Below, one piece after another: positions 37,901 to 46,501 of a DNA stretch of 64,000 nt. A program made the position numbers and the translations under genes. The stretch is taken from positions 1 through 64,000 of the forward strand of contig NZ_JBFHIT010000003.1 in NCBI RefSeq assembly GCF_041596335.1, read 5' to 3'. Positions within the stretch are counted from its first letter, which is position 1. Each line of letters starts with the position of its first letter. The notes under the pieces are model-generated. The model had not been told where the DNA came from and ran no database searches. It was given only the letters and a program-made list of their open reading frames with translations. The DNA comes from Mangrovibacterium sp041596335. GTDB lineage: Bacteria; Bacteroidota; Bacteroidia; Bacteroidales; Prolixibacteraceae.

Positions 37901-38384
37901 TCAAAAAATTGAAGGGCCCTGGACGGTTGCTTTCAACCCGAAAAATGGCGGTCCGGCAGAACCTGTTGTGTTCAATGAGCTGACCGACTGGAGCAAAAAC
38001 GCAGATGACCGAATTCGGTTTTACTCGGGAATGGCAACGTACACAACTTCATTTGAATGGCATGAAAACGTTGATTCGCAAGGGTTGTGGATTGATTTGG
38101 GGGATTTCGCGAATGTGGCCGAAGTGCGTCTGAATGGTGAATCGGTTGGCATTTGCTGGACTTTGCCGCATCGGTTGCAGTTAAACGGGCAATTGAAACC
38201 CGGTGAAAATATGCTGGAGATTGATATTGCCAATACCTGGAATAATCGACTGATTGGCGACCAAGATTTGCCGGAAGGAAAGCGCATTGCCTGGACAACG
38301 GCGCCCTACCGATTGGAAGGTCGGCCACTTTTACCGGCGGGCTTGTTCGGGCCAGTCAGGTTGCTTCGGCAAAATGAAGATTAG
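34926..38384 (+). CDS. GH106 alpha-L-rhamnosidase lipoprotein
   Basis: An exported 1152-residue enzyme (lipobox LLVILSAC, cysteine at about 24). The start of the mature protein, PWTFWYWMHGAVSKAGITADLEAMKEAGIGG, is the hallmark of GH106 (here about residues 39-69). The catalytic region includes GLDLGLNSCDGFTCAGGPWI, FHVDSWECGSQNW (about 447-459), SAESMSPVG (about 525-533) and VQAESFTE, whose acidic residues are the calcium-dependent inverting catalytic candidates by analogy. C-terminal beta-sandwiches include WIDLGDFANVAEVRLNGESVG. GH106 enzymes release rhamnose from RG-I and RG-II. It complements the two GH78 enzymes in the same cluster. Confidence 0.95.
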   Translation: MKQNRQNRTLLMLLGLLLVILSACSHQSESLVKTIVPTKKDAQPWTFWYWMHGAVSKAGITADLEAMKEAGIGGTYLFAIRDTVSGLYPDAVVTMSPEWWGLVKFAASEADRLGLDLGLNSCDGFTCAGGPWITPEMSMQKVVWGDTLVTGGQAFAGKLPQPEMVKNYYEDIATFAYPAPEGAGQNSWMIRPEVSSNLSSESLQYLAEKGNARQFSTKEKGWIQYAFDAPFTCRSVQIKTGWNNYQSNRLIVETSGDGVHFKFHSRLVPPRSGWLDLDQPNTHSIEPVTAKYFRFVFDPEGSEPGAEDLDDAKWTPTLRVKGIALSSETKINQFEGKNGSIWRVANWSDEKTILSNECVDPKNMINISEYVAADGTLSWQVPEGIWVILRMGHTSTGHENYIGGGGKGLECDKFDPEIVRFQYDRWFGEAFRQIGEGLAAKVIKRFHVDSWECGSQNWSKVMLDEFQKRRGYDLMNYLPVMAGIPLQSAETSERVLQDVRETVADLFSDNFYKTLQEESHKRGVLFSAESMSPVGVSDGMQHFKYVDLPMGEYWFRSPSHDKPNDILDAISGAHVYGKPIVQAESFTEIRLDWDETPGLLKPLADRNFALGINKVFAHVFTHNPWMDRAPGMTLDKIGTVLQRDQIWWQQSSAFWNYLHNCQQLLQKGKPVVDLAVFTGEEMPRRSILPDRLVDFLPGIMGARRVESEKTRLKNDGAPKREMPQGVTTQSNMADPEKWIDPLNGYAYDSFNKDALLNLVTVKDGRIVLPGGANYAMLVIPGNRKLAPNGGEQMSLAVVEKLDELIRQGAIVLWMEKPGQTIGLNASSENNELKKLITTLFDGEKISYTDENGFRFEGIQKGKGRILVGPYQAASFSPLGVAKDFIAVKDDEILHGKLAWNHRVDGEKDNYFISNQSGEKLLVELSFRITGKTPLLYDPVSGDTLPCRQWSSDDDRTNLTYEFEANESVFVLFDPANKDVRSEKPNKVRTATVQKIEGPWTVAFNPKNGGPAEPVVFNELTDWSKNADDRIRFYSGMATYTTSFEWHENVDSQGLWIDLGDFANVAEVRLNGESVGICWTLPHRLQLNGQLKPGENMLEIDIANTWNNRLIGDQDLPEGKRIAWTTAPYRLEGRPLLPAGLFGPVRLLRQNED

Positions 38385-38518
38385 AAAGTTAGAAGGATGA
38401 AGATCAGAATCACAAATGCAAAAAGACTCAATCTGGAAATTACTCGAATCCAATTGCTTTGTGTCTTCGCTTCTTCACGTTCAACATGAATATAACTTAC
38501 AAACAAAAGATAAACGAG

Positions 38519-39949
38519 ATGAAATTTTTAATGAAACGAAGCCTGCTGGCGATGGTGCTTTTTGTCGCAGTTTTGCAGGCGCAAGCAATTGTGAAAATGC
38601 CGGCATTATTTGCCGACCATGGTATTTTGCAACGACAAACAAATGTGGCTATTTGGGGCTGGGCCGATGCAAAAGCCAAGGTGACGGTCATTCCTTCGTG
38701 GAACGGTACAACCTACGAAACCAAAGCCGACCACGATGGCAAATGGAAGCTGACAGTGGAAACCCCCGAAGCTGGAGGTCCTTACGAAATCCGCATCAGC
38801 GATGGAGCCGAGCTGATTTTGAAAAATATTCTGATCGGAGAAGTGTGGCTTTGCTCCGGGCAATCGAACATGGAAATGCCGATGAAGGGTTTTCCGGGTC
38901 AACCGGTTGTCGGATCTAATATCGACATTTTGAAATCGGACAACCATAACATTCGGGTAATTACTGTTCCGCGTAACTCGCAAACAACACCGCAGGACAA
39001 TTTCACCGCCAAATGGAAAGTGGCTGATCCGGCTGCAATCCGCAATTTTAGTGCAACAGGCTATTACTTTGGCCGTATGCTGAACGAAATGTTGGGTATC
39101 CCGGTGGGATTAATCGAAGTGGCTTACGGCGGTTCCTGTGTTCAGGCCTGGATGAGCCCGAAGACCGCTGTTTCTTTCGTAGACAAACAGGTGCCTGCTC
39201 CGGGCGACAGTATTCCGGTTGCGAATCGCACACCCTCTGTTCTTTTCAATGGCATGCTAAATCCGGTGATCGGTTATGGAATTGCCGGATGCATTTGGTA
39301 CCAGGGCGAAACCAACTACATTGAGCCGGATCGCTACCTGGACTTGTTCCCGACTATGGTTGCCGAGTGGCGTAAGCTATGGGGAATAGGTGACTTCCCG
39401 TTCTACTACGCTCAAATAGCACCATTCGATTATTCGGTGTTTACTCCCACCGAATTTCATGAGAAATTCAACTCAGCCTACTTGCGTGAGGCGCAGCTGA
39501 AAGCTCAGGACAAAATTCCGAACAGCGGTATGGCAGTGCTGATGGATGTCGGTGAAGAAACAAGTATCCACCCCATGCATAAGCAAGAAGGCGGTGAACG
39601 CCTGGCCTTGTGGGCATTGGCTAAAACTTACGGCATCCGCGATTTCAGTTACAAAAGTCCTGCGTACGATGCGATTGAGGTGAAAGGCAGCCAGGCGATT
39701 GTGTCATTCAAAGATGCGTCGAACGGCCTGACCACCTTTGGCAATGAACTGACCGGTTTTGAGATTGCCGGAGAGAATAAAGTTTTTTACCCGGCCGATG
39801 CTTTTTTGCGGGCTAAATCGGTGGTGGTGTCGTCCCCTCGGGTTGAAAAGCCTGTGGCGGTGCGCTATGCCTTTAAGAATTTTATTGTGGGAACACTTTG
39901 CGGAACTGATGGATTGCCGGTATCGTCATTCAGAAGCGACAACTGGTAG
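38519..39949 (+). CDS. SGNH-hydrolase acetylesterase (sialate O-acetylesterase-like)
   Basis: An exported esterase that probably removes acetyl groups from pectin sugars so that glycosidases can act. ATG 38519 gives a good signal peptide (SLLAMVLFVAVLQAQA); the frame extends upstream to 38459 without a sensible leader. The N-terminal beta-domain (FADHGILQRQTNVAIWGWA) precedes the SGNH core: serine nucleophile in LCSGQSNMEMP (about 112-122), oxyanion glycine and asparagine in EVAYGGSC and YQGETNYIEP, and the histidine in TSIHPMHKQEGGERLALWAL (about 348-367). It lies 134 bases after GH106. The family was first named for sialate esterases; here a galacturonan or other pectin acetyl group is the likelier target. 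Confidence 0.9.
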   Translation: MKFLMKRSLLAMVLFVAVLQAQAIVKMPALFADHGILQRQTNVAIWGWADAKAKVTVIPSWNGTTYETKADHDGKWKLTVETPEAGGPYEIRISDGAELILKNILIGEVWLCSGQSNMEMPMKGFPGQPVVGSNIDILKSDNHNIRVITVPRNSQTTPQDNFTAKWKVADPAAIRNFSATGYYFGRMLNEMLGIPVGLIEVAYGGSCVQAWMSPKTAVSFVDKQVPAPGDSIPVANRTPSVLFNGMLNPVIGYGIAGCIWYQGETNYIEPDRYLDLFPTMVAEWRKLWGIGDFPFYYAQIAPFDYSVFTPTEFHEKFNSAYLREAQLKAQDKIPNSGMAVLMDVGEETSIHPMHKQEGGERLALWALAKTYGIRDFSYKSPAYDAIEVKGSQAIVSFKDASNGLTTFGNELTGFEIAGENKVFYPADAFLRAKSVVVSSPRVEKPVAVRYAFKNFIVGTLCGTDGLPVSSFRSDNW

Positions 39950-39988
39950 TTGGAAGATTAGAATGGCAGAATCTTGAATAATAGAATC

Positions 39989-40009
39989 GGAAACCTTGTG
40001 GTTTTCCGT
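39989..40009. terminator. Short hairpin between esterase and DUF5703 gene
   Basis: CGGAAACC pairs with GGTTTTCCG across a TTGT loop, with one extra T on the right arm. There is no T-run, so it may stabilise mRNA or be incidental. Confidence 0.3.
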
Positions 40010-40023
40010 TAATTCAATAAAAA

Positions 40024-42345
40024 ATGAAACGAAACATTCAACTGATACTCGCGCTGTTGGTTTTGCTTGCCGGCAAAAGCTGGGCGCAACCGAACGGCCT
40101 GGACGATTACAACCTGGTTTGGACGAGTCAAAGTGCAAACTCATCCGAGTCGATGCCTTGCGGCGGTGGTGACATTGGCTTGAATGTGTGGGTTGAAAAT
40201 GGCGATTTACTTTTTTACCTCTCGCAAAGCGGCACTTTTGACGAGAATAACTGTATGCTGAAGTTAGGGCGTGTGCGGATGAGATTGAGCCCAAATCCGT
40301 TTGATGGTGAAACGTTCAGGCAGGAGTTGCATATGAAAGAAGGCTTTGTAACCATTCAAGGTGAAAAAGGCGGACTGAAGGCAACGGCTAAACTTTGGGT
40401 TGACGTGTTTCGTCCGGTAGTTCATGTCGAAGTTGAAGCAAACCGCCCAGTTTCGGTCGAAGCTACATACGAAAGTTGGCGAACAAAAGACCGGTCATTG
40501 CGTAAGCTCGAAAGTGTCGCCAACTCTTACAAATGGGCAGCACCCGAGGGCTTGATGACCAAAGCCGATCAGGTTAAGTTCGCAGATGGAGGCGTGTTGT
40601 TTTGCCACCGAAATACCGGTGAAACGGTTTTTGATATCACAGTTCGTCAACAGCAACTGGATGCCGTAAAAGATCAACTGTCAAACCCGCTCGAAAACCG
40701 AACTTTCGGTGGATTGATGCAGGGTGAAAATATGATTTCGGCGGGAGAAACTTCCGGGAAATATATTGACACTGAATTCAAAGGATTCATGCTGAGAAGC
40801 AAGTCGCCTGCTAAAAAACAAGAACTAAAAATCTACTTACATACAGCTCAAACTGAAAGTCAGGACGTTTGGGAGAATGAGCTTACTGAGCTGCGTTCAC
40901 AAAGTTTGAAAGCCGGAAAAACGGCCTTTCAGCAAACACAAAACTGGTGGAGCGATTTCTGGAACCGCAGCTTTGTATTCATTCAGCCGAATAACAAAAA
41001 CGAGCGGTCAGAAAGCTGGCAGGTTGGTCGCAACTACCAGTTGTTTCGCTACATGTTGGCTTGTAATGCCTACGGGAAATACCCCACAAAATTCAACGGT
41101 GGTTTGTTTACGGTCGATCCGGTTTTTACAGATTCAACCCGGGCATTCACACCTGATTTCCGGAATTGGGGTGGGGGAACCTTTACCGCGCAGAACCAGC
41201 GGTTGGTCTATTTCCCGATGTTGAAAAACGGTGATTTTGATTTGCTGCCCGCTCAATTTGATTTCTATTTGCGGACGATGAAGAACGCAGAACTTCGGGC
41301 AAAAACCTATTGGGGACACGATGGCGCTTGCTTTACCGAACAACTGGAAAACTTCGGTTTACCTAATCCGAGTGAATATGGCTGGAAGCGTCCGGAAGAT
41401 TATGATCCGGGTATGCAGTACAATGCCTGGCTCGAATACCAGTGGGATACGGTGCTGGAGTTTTGCCATATGATCATACAGAATCAGCAATACTCGGGAG
41501 CCGATATCTCAAAATATTTGCCATTGATCCAGAGTTCGCTTAAGTTTTTCGACGAGCATTACAGGTATTTGGCGCGTGAACGCGGAGCCAAAGATTTAAA
41601 TGGTAACGGTCAGCTGGTTTTATACCCGGGTTCTTCCTGCGAAACCTACAAAATGGCTTACAATGCTACATCGACAGTCGCAGCATTAAAAACTGTTATC
41701 GAGGAATTGCTGGCCTTGCCGGAAGAATATTCTTCGAAGATAAACCATGAGTTTTTCTCGGATATGCAGAAGCGTATTCCACCGATCAGTTTTCGCGAAA
41801 TTGGCGGGCATCAAACCATTGCGCCTGCCAGGCTATGGGAGCGGGTTAACAATACCGAAGTTCCGCAGTTGTACCCGGTTTATCCGTGGGGAATATACGG
41901 CGTCGGTTTACCCGATCTGGATGTTGCGCTGAATACCTGGAAGTATGATCCGGATGCGCTTCAATTTCGCAGTCACAAGGGCTGGAAGCAGGACGCGATT
42001 TTTGCTGCCCGACTTGGGCTGACCAATGAAGCAGACTCACTGGTCACGCTTAAGCTAAAAGACTCCGGTCGACGGTTTCCGGCATTCTGGGGCCCGGGTT
42101 TCGACTGGACACCCGACCATAACTGGGGCGGTTCGGGAATGATTGCCTTACAGGAAATGCTGGTGCAGGAAGTGAAAAGTAAAATTTTTTTATTGCCGGC
42201 TTGGCCGAAAGGAAAAGATGTGCATTTTAAATTGCACCTGAAGAATAATACGACGATAGAGGCAACGTGGGAAAGCGGCCGTTTAGTGAAGTTGGATGTT
42301 TGGCCTGTGGAACGAAAGGCTGACGTCGTGAATTGTTTGGAATGA
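40024..42345 (+). CDS. DUF5703-type exported (alpha/alpha)6 hydrolase
   Basis: A 773-residue protein with signal peptide (LILALLVLLAGKSWAQ). The N-terminal beta-domain has ESMPCGGGDIGLNVWVENGDLLFYL (about 40-64), which matches the DUF5703 pattern. The rest is an (alpha/alpha)6 barrel like GH95 alpha-fucosidases and galactosidases: NYQLFRYMLACNAYGKYP (about 339-356), KFNGGLF, NWGGGTF and YWGHDGACFTEQ (about 435-446), with candidate catalytic acids in the last block. No activity is known to me for this family. The location between a pectin acetylesterase and rhamnose genes suggests a role on a decorated rhamnogalacturonan fragment. Confidence 0.8.
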   Translation: MKRNIQLILALLVLLAGKSWAQPNGLDDYNLVWTSQSANSSESMPCGGGDIGLNVWVENGDLLFYLSQSGTFDENNCMLKLGRVRMRLSPNPFDGETFRQELHMKEGFVTIQGEKGGLKATAKLWVDVFRPVVHVEVEANRPVSVEATYESWRTKDRSLRKLESVANSYKWAAPEGLMTKADQVKFADGGVLFCHRNTGETVFDITVRQQQLDAVKDQLSNPLENRTFGGLMQGENMISAGETSGKYIDTEFKGFMLRSKSPAKKQELKIYLHTAQTESQDVWENELTELRSQSLKAGKTAFQQTQNWWSDFWNRSFVFIQPNNKNERSESWQVGRNYQLFRYMLACNAYGKYPTKFNGGLFTVDPVFTDSTRAFTPDFRNWGGGTFTAQNQRLVYFPMLKNGDFDLLPAQFDFYLRTMKNAELRAKTYWGHDGACFTEQLENFGLPNPSEYGWKRPEDYDPGMQYNAWLEYQWDTVLEFCHMIIQNQQYSGADISKYLPLIQSSLKFFDEHYRYLARERGAKDLNGNGQLVLYPGSSCETYKMAYNATSTVAALKTVIEELLALPEEYSSKINHEFFSDMQKRIPPISFREIGGHQTIAPARLWERVNNTEVPQLYPVYPWGIYGVGLPDLDVALNTWKYDPDALQFRSHKGWKQDAIFAARLGLTNEADSLVTLKLKDSGRRFPAFWGPGFDWTPDHNWGGSGMIALQEMLVQEVKSKIFLLPAWPKGKDVHFKLHLKNNTTIEATWESGRLVKLDVWPVERKADVVNCLE

Positions 42346-42375
42346 AAACAACTCAACCTAGAAAACCGATAAACA

Positions 42376-43422
42376 ATGAAACTAACACACAAGGAACGCT
42401 TCTATGCAACCATCAGCCACCAACCGGTCGACCGGCCTGCTTCGTGGCTGGGACTGCCGGTTCCGCAAGCAGAGAAAGCGCTTTGCTCACATTTTGGAGT
42501 TCAGTCGCTGGATGAATTGAGGATATTGATCGATGACGACATCTATCCGATTGAAGTTCCCTATCATTATCCGCCGTCAAACCACATTGCCTGTGCTTTC
42601 AAATTTGCCAAAATGGAGCACCTGGATTCTCCGGATGAACGTACGTTGACTGCGCCGGGCTTTTTTCAAGATTATTCCGATCCGTCGGATGTGAACAAGT
42701 TCGACTGGCCCGATCCGGCCAAATACTTAGATTGCGCGGAAGCCCTGAGACGAGCGAAGGCTGTTGATCCGGGCTATGTCAAGATGGGGATTATGTGGAG
42801 CGCTCATTTTCAGGACGCTTGCTCTGCCTTTGGCATGGAAACCGCCCTGATGAGCATGTTGATGAACCCGGAGATGTTCAAGGCCGTGATTGATCGGATT
42901 ACTGACTTTTACCTGAAAGCCAACGAGCTGTTTTTTGAAGCCACCAAAGGATACCTGGATGCGGTGTTGATTGGTAATGACTTTGGTAGTCAGAACGGAT
43001 TGATGATTGATCCGGATTTGCTTCGCTCCCTGGTGTTCCCCGGAACCAAAAAAATCATTGATCAGGCAAAGAGCTACGGACTAATGGTGATGCATCATTC
43101 CTGCGGATCCATTTTCCCAATTATTGATGATCTGATTGAGCTGGGAGTGGATATTATTCACCCGATTCAAGCGCTGGCTGCCAATATGGATGCTCCGAAT
43201 CTGAAACAGCACTTTGGCGGAAAAACTGCTTTTTGTGGCGGGGTAGATGCTCAGTATTTGTTGGTGAATGGCGATGCGGAAGCTGTTGACCGAAAAGTTG
43301 AAGAACTGAAACAGCTATTTCCGACCGGTTTGATTATTTCACCAAGCCACGAGGCTATTTTGCCGGATATTCCTCCTGTAAATATTCAGGCAATGTTCAA
43401 CGCATTAAACAGAAAATCATGA
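42376..43422 (+). CDS. URO-D-family protein, possible methyltransferase
   Basis: A 348-residue cytoplasmic TIM-barrel protein of the uroporphyrinogen decarboxylase superfamily. It starts LTHKERFYATISHQPVDRPASW, typical of the MtaA/MtbA-like and unclassified URO-D relatives, not of HemE. The zinc-type motif HHSCGSIFPIIDDLIELGVDIIHP (about 240-263) with FCGGVDAQYLL (about 294-304) gives His-x-Cys and a later Cys, as in corrinoid methyltransferases. No corrinoid protein is encoded nearby. The gene overlaps rhaM by 4 bases (ATGA), so it is translationally coupled to rhamnose uptake genes. Its substrate is unknown; removal of methyl groups from methylated sugars is only a hypothesis. Confidence 0.85.
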   Translation: MKLTHKERFYATISHQPVDRPASWLGLPVPQAEKALCSHFGVQSLDELRILIDDDIYPIEVPYHYPPSNHIACAFKFAKMEHLDSPDERTLTAPGFFQDYSDPSDVNKFDWPDPAKYLDCAEALRRAKAVDPGYVKMGIMWSAHFQDACSAFGMETALMSMLMNPEMFKAVIDRITDFYLKANELFFEATKGYLDAVLIGNDFGSQNGLMIDPDLLRSLVFPGTKKIIDQAKSYGLMVMHHSCGSIFPIIDDLIELGVDIIHPIQALAANMDAPNLKQHFGGKTAFCGGVDAQYLLVNGDAEAVDRKVEELKQLFPTGLIISPSHEAILPDIPPVNIQAMFNALNRKS

Positions 43423-43745
43423 ACAAACGATTTGGACAAATGATTCGGTTAAAGCCGGAAGGAGCAACAAAATATATTCAACTTCATGCGGAAGTATGGC
43501 CGGGAGTGTTGGCCAAAATAAAAGAATGTAAGCTGGAAAACTATTCCATCTTTTTGAAAGACATCTACCTTTTTGCCTATTTCGAATACTCCGGTTCCGA
43601 TTTTGAACAGGATATGGCGAAAATGGCTGCTCACGAAGAGACCCAGCGGTGGTGGGATGTGGTGAAACCACTTATGGAGCCGATGGAAAACAGGGAGCCG
43701 GGTGAGTTTTGGTGTGCCATGGATGAAATTTTTCACTTAGATTAA
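43419..43745 (+). CDS. rhaM: L-rhamnose mutarotase
   Basis: RhaM interconverts the anomers of L-rhamnose so that rhamnose isomerase receives its preferred form. The 108-residue length is normal. Diagnostic residues include IRLKPEGATKYIQLHAEVWPGVLAKIKE (active-site His about 24), NYSIFLKDIYLFAYFEY (Tyr residues) and the C-terminal ETQRWWDVVKPLMEPM. It starts inside the stop of the URO-D gene and ends 10 bases before rhaT. Cytoplasmic. Confidence 0.95.
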   Translation: MNKRFGQMIRLKPEGATKYIQLHAEVWPGVLAKIKECKLENYSIFLKDIYLFAYFEYSGSDFEQDMAKMAAHEETQRWWDVVKPLMEPMENREPGEFWCAMDEIFHLD

Positions 43746-43755
43746 AACGAATGCT

Positions 43756-44799
43756 ATGGTACCATCGAGCCCAATTTTAGGAACAATGTTGCATGCGATA
43801 GGAGGCGTTTCTGCCTCTTCGTGCTATGTGCCCTACCAAAAAACAAAAGACTGGTCGTGGGGAACTTTTTGGTTGGTACAGGCGATGTTTGCCTGGATCC
43901 TGATGCCTTTAATAATCGGATTTATTACGGTCAATGATTTTTTCACGATTCTCCAAAATGCACCAAGCCGGGCGATCTGGGGAGCTTTTATTCTGGGAGC
44001 CGTTTACGGTTTCGGAAGTATGTCGTTTGGTGTGGCTATTCGATATATCGGTTATTCCCTCACCTATACGCTGGCTATTGGAATCTCTGCTGTTGTCGGG
44101 ACAGTTTTGCCATTGCTGTTGTTTGGCGGGTTGACAGAATACTTTACCGGCCCGGGAGGACTTACGGTGTTTACCGGAATGCTTGTTTCATTGGTTGGCG
44201 TGGCTGGCTGTGGCTGGGCTGGTTTCCGCCGCGAAAAGGAACTGGCTGCCGGCTCGTCCGGTTCAGGACGATCGACCATGTCGGTAGGTCTTATTTTAAC
44301 GATTATAGCCGGTATTTTGTCCGGCGTTTTCAATATCTCACTTGAATATGGTCAGCCAATTGCAGACATGGCTGCGGCCAAAGGATCCGGTCATTTTCAG
44401 GGGAATGCGAAATTGATCGTGTCTACAGCCGGTTGCTGGGTTGTGAATGTGACCTGGTTTCTGGTTCTCGGAATTAAACAAAAGACCTTGAGGGAGTTCA
44501 CGAAGAAAAGTGGGATTGCAGCCAATCGGATGTTAAGAAACCTCGTTTGGTCAGCTTTGGCCGGTACCATGTGGTTTTTCCAGTTCTTCTTTTACGGACT
44601 GGGACATGTAAGTATGGGACGCTTTCAGTTTGCCAGCTGGGTGCTGCACATGTCGATGCTTATTTTCTTCAGCTATATTATTGGTGTGGTCATGAAAGAG
44701 TGGACGAATATCAGGAAGGCGACCTACTTTTTGCTAATCGTATCATTGCTGATTTTAGTCACTTCCTTTGTGATAATCGCTTACGGAAGCATGGCTTGA
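43756..44799 (+). CDS. rhaT: L-rhamnose/proton symporter
   Basis: RhaT imports L-rhamnose with protons. It is a 347-residue inner-membrane protein with ten predicted helices; the start PILGTMLHAIGGVSASSCYVPYQKTKDWSWGTFW is highly characteristic of the family, as are GFGSMSFGVAIRYIGYSLTY (about 75-94), GVFNISLEYGQPI and SALAGTMWFFQFFFYGLGHVSMG (about 260-282). It is the third gene of the URO-D-rhaM-rhaT run and supplies the rhamnose released by GH78 and GH106 outside the cell. The 190 bases that follow are A-rich and carry no gene. Confidence 0.96.
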   Translation: MVPSSPILGTMLHAIGGVSASSCYVPYQKTKDWSWGTFWLVQAMFAWILMPLIIGFITVNDFFTILQNAPSRAIWGAFILGAVYGFGSMSFGVAIRYIGYSLTYTLAIGISAVVGTVLPLLLFGGLTEYFTGPGGLTVFTGMLVSLVGVAGCGWAGFRREKELAAGSSGSGRSTMSVGLILTIIAGILSGVFNISLEYGQPIADMAAAKGSGHFQGNAKLIVSTAGCWVVNVTWFLVLGIKQKTLREFTKKSGIAANRMLRNLVWSALAGTMWFFQFFFYGLGHVSMGRFQFASWVLHMSMLIFFSYIIGVVMKEWTNIRKATYFLLIVSLLILVTSFVIIAYGSMA

Positions 44800-44989
44800 G
44801 AACGTTGTTTGTGATATTAAGTAAAAAGAATCAACAGTTGTTGTTTCCTTTTTTGAAAAAAAAAGCACTAAAAAGAAGTAAAACGAAAACAAAAACAAAA
44901 GCAAGCGAAAATATTTTGATTTGTTTTTGCTAAATTGGCCATCGTGTTTTTCAAATCAAACTAAAGCAATTTAAACTAAATTAAGAACT

Positions 44990-46501
44990 ATGCAGATGAA
45001 AGGAGAAGTTGCATCGGCGGGTAGCGAAAACAGCCTGATTGACCGGCTGGATGCACTTTATGAATACGACCGGGAACCGGTCTCGGAAAAAAAACTACAC
45101 GGATGGAAAACTTTTATAGCCATGTTTGCCGGCGAACATGTTGCAGGAACCGAGTTTGTTTTGGGGCCTTTGATGGTGATGCACGGTGTGTCGGCCAAGG
45201 ATTTTTTTCTGGGCCTGTTGGTCGGTAATATTCTTGCTGTTTTAAGCTGGGCGCTGATGACGGCACCGGTTGCAGTAAAAACCCGTTTGACGATCTATTG
45301 GCAGCTGCGAAAAATAATCGGACCCTACCTGACGATTGCTTACAGCGCCTTTTATGCCTTGATACTTTGCCTGTTGGCAGGGGCGATGGTGACCGTGGCC
45401 GTGACTGCAGTTTCGATTCCTTTTGGAATTTCCAATCCGGATTATGTTGCAGGTGATTTAATTCCTTCCATGCCATGGATGGGCCTGGCCTTAATTGTGG
45501 GCGTGGTGATTGCCGCTTTAGCCGTCCTTGGATTTGAAAAAATAGCCACCTTTTCCAAAATTTGTGCTCCCTGGATGGTACTCGTATTTTTTGCTTCGGC
45601 TATTGCTGTTCTTGGAAAGCTAGGTGCTACTTCATTTAGCGATTTCTGGCAGATTGCCAACGACAAAATTTTCACGGGAGTACCGATTGGCAACAATTCA
45701 AAATATACCTTCTGGCATGTGGCCGGTTTTGCCTGGTTGTGCAACGCGCCGCAACATCTTGGCATGTCGGATGTGACGATTTTCCGCTACGCAAAAAGCT
45801 GGACGCAGGGTTTTGCCTCGGCTTTCGGCATGTTTCTGGGGCACTTCGGAGCCTGGATTGCTTCGGGTATTCTGTGTGCAGCTTTTCTTTCCGAGGGATT
45901 TGTTAATCCTCAACCGGGAGCAATTGGTTTGTACGGCGCCGGCATCGCCGGTGCGATTAGTGTGGTGATTGCCGGATGGACAACTGCCAACCCAACTTTG
46001 TATCGCGCCGGATTGGCCATTCAGGTGGCAACACCAAACTGGAAGCGATGGAAAGTGACTTTCGCTGCAGGCGCGTTTATGATTATCACCGCCTGTATTC
46101 CGGCAGTAAATGCCAACCTCGACCGGATTGTAAGTTACAATGCCCTGTTCTTTGTTCCGCTTGGAGCTTTTGTTTTAATGGATGTTTGGGTTTTTCCAAA
46201 AATTGGGCTGATCAGTAATTTCACAGAGAAATCAAAGAAATTATTTAGTTGGCCGGCAGCAATAGCCTGGCTGGGATCATTTTTAATTTGCTTTTTCCTG
46301 TACGGAAAAGACAATTTACCCTGGATGGAACAATCGATAGGTGGAAATTTGCCTGCCTGGCTGGATGCCATTAAAATGGATTTGACCTACCTGATTGCCC
46401 CTGAATGGATACTGGCATCGCTGATTTATGTCGGGCTCAGCTATTTTCAGCAGAATTCGCAAAAGAATGTACAATTAATTGCAGAAGGAGGACTGTCATG
46501 A
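44990..46501 (+). CDS. NCS1-like permease of unknown substrate
   Basis: A 503-residue integral membrane protein with about 12 helices, resembling the NCS1 nucleobase/cation symporters (cytosine permease, PurCytPerm). Motifs: MFAGEHVAGTEFVLGPLMVMHG (about 42-63), SISGWTTANPTLYR-like VVIAGWTTANPTLYRAGL (about 324-341) and a long cytoplasmic N-terminus. It lies between rhaT and a cytoplasmic GH78 and overlaps by 4 bases with a 63-residue membrane protein, so it is probably a two-part transporter. The neighbourhood makes a rhamnosyl compound or related pectic fragment a likely cargo rather than a nucleobase; this is inference. Confidence 0.82.
   Translation: MQMKGEVASAGSENSLIDRLDALYEYDREPVSEKKLHGWKTFIAMFAGEHVAGTEFVLGPLMVMHGVSAKDFFLGLLVGNILAVLSWALMTAPVAVKTRLTIYWQLRKIIGPYLTIAYSAFYALILCLLAGAMVTVAVTAVSIPFGISNPDYVAGDLIPSMPWMGLALIVGVVIAALAVLGFEKIATFSKICAPWMVLVFFASAIAVLGKLGATSFSDFWQIANDKIFTGVPIGNNSKYTFWHVAGFAWLCNAPQHLGMSDVTIFRYAKSWTQGFASAFGMFLGHFGAWIASGILCAAFLSEGFVNPQPGAIGLYGAGIAGAISVVIAGWTTANPTLYRAGLAIQVATPNWKRWKVTFAAGAFMIITACIPAVNANLDRIVSYNALFFVPLGAFVLMDVWVFPKIGLISNFTEKSKKLFSWPAAIAWLGSFLICFFLYGKDNLPWMEQSIGGNLPAWLDAIKMDLTYLIAPEWILASLIYVGLSYFQQNSQKNVQLIAEGGLS

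Noticed and set aside
38416..38919. 167-codon plus-strand frame overlapping the acetylesterase
   Set aside because: The overlapping frame carries the SGNH motifs and signal peptide; this one reads a serine- and arginine-rich shadow.
42376..43422. Heme-pathway uroporphyrinogen decarboxylase (hemE)
   Set aside because: Starts and zinc-ligand pattern resemble the methyltransferase-like branch, and no heme genes are nearby.
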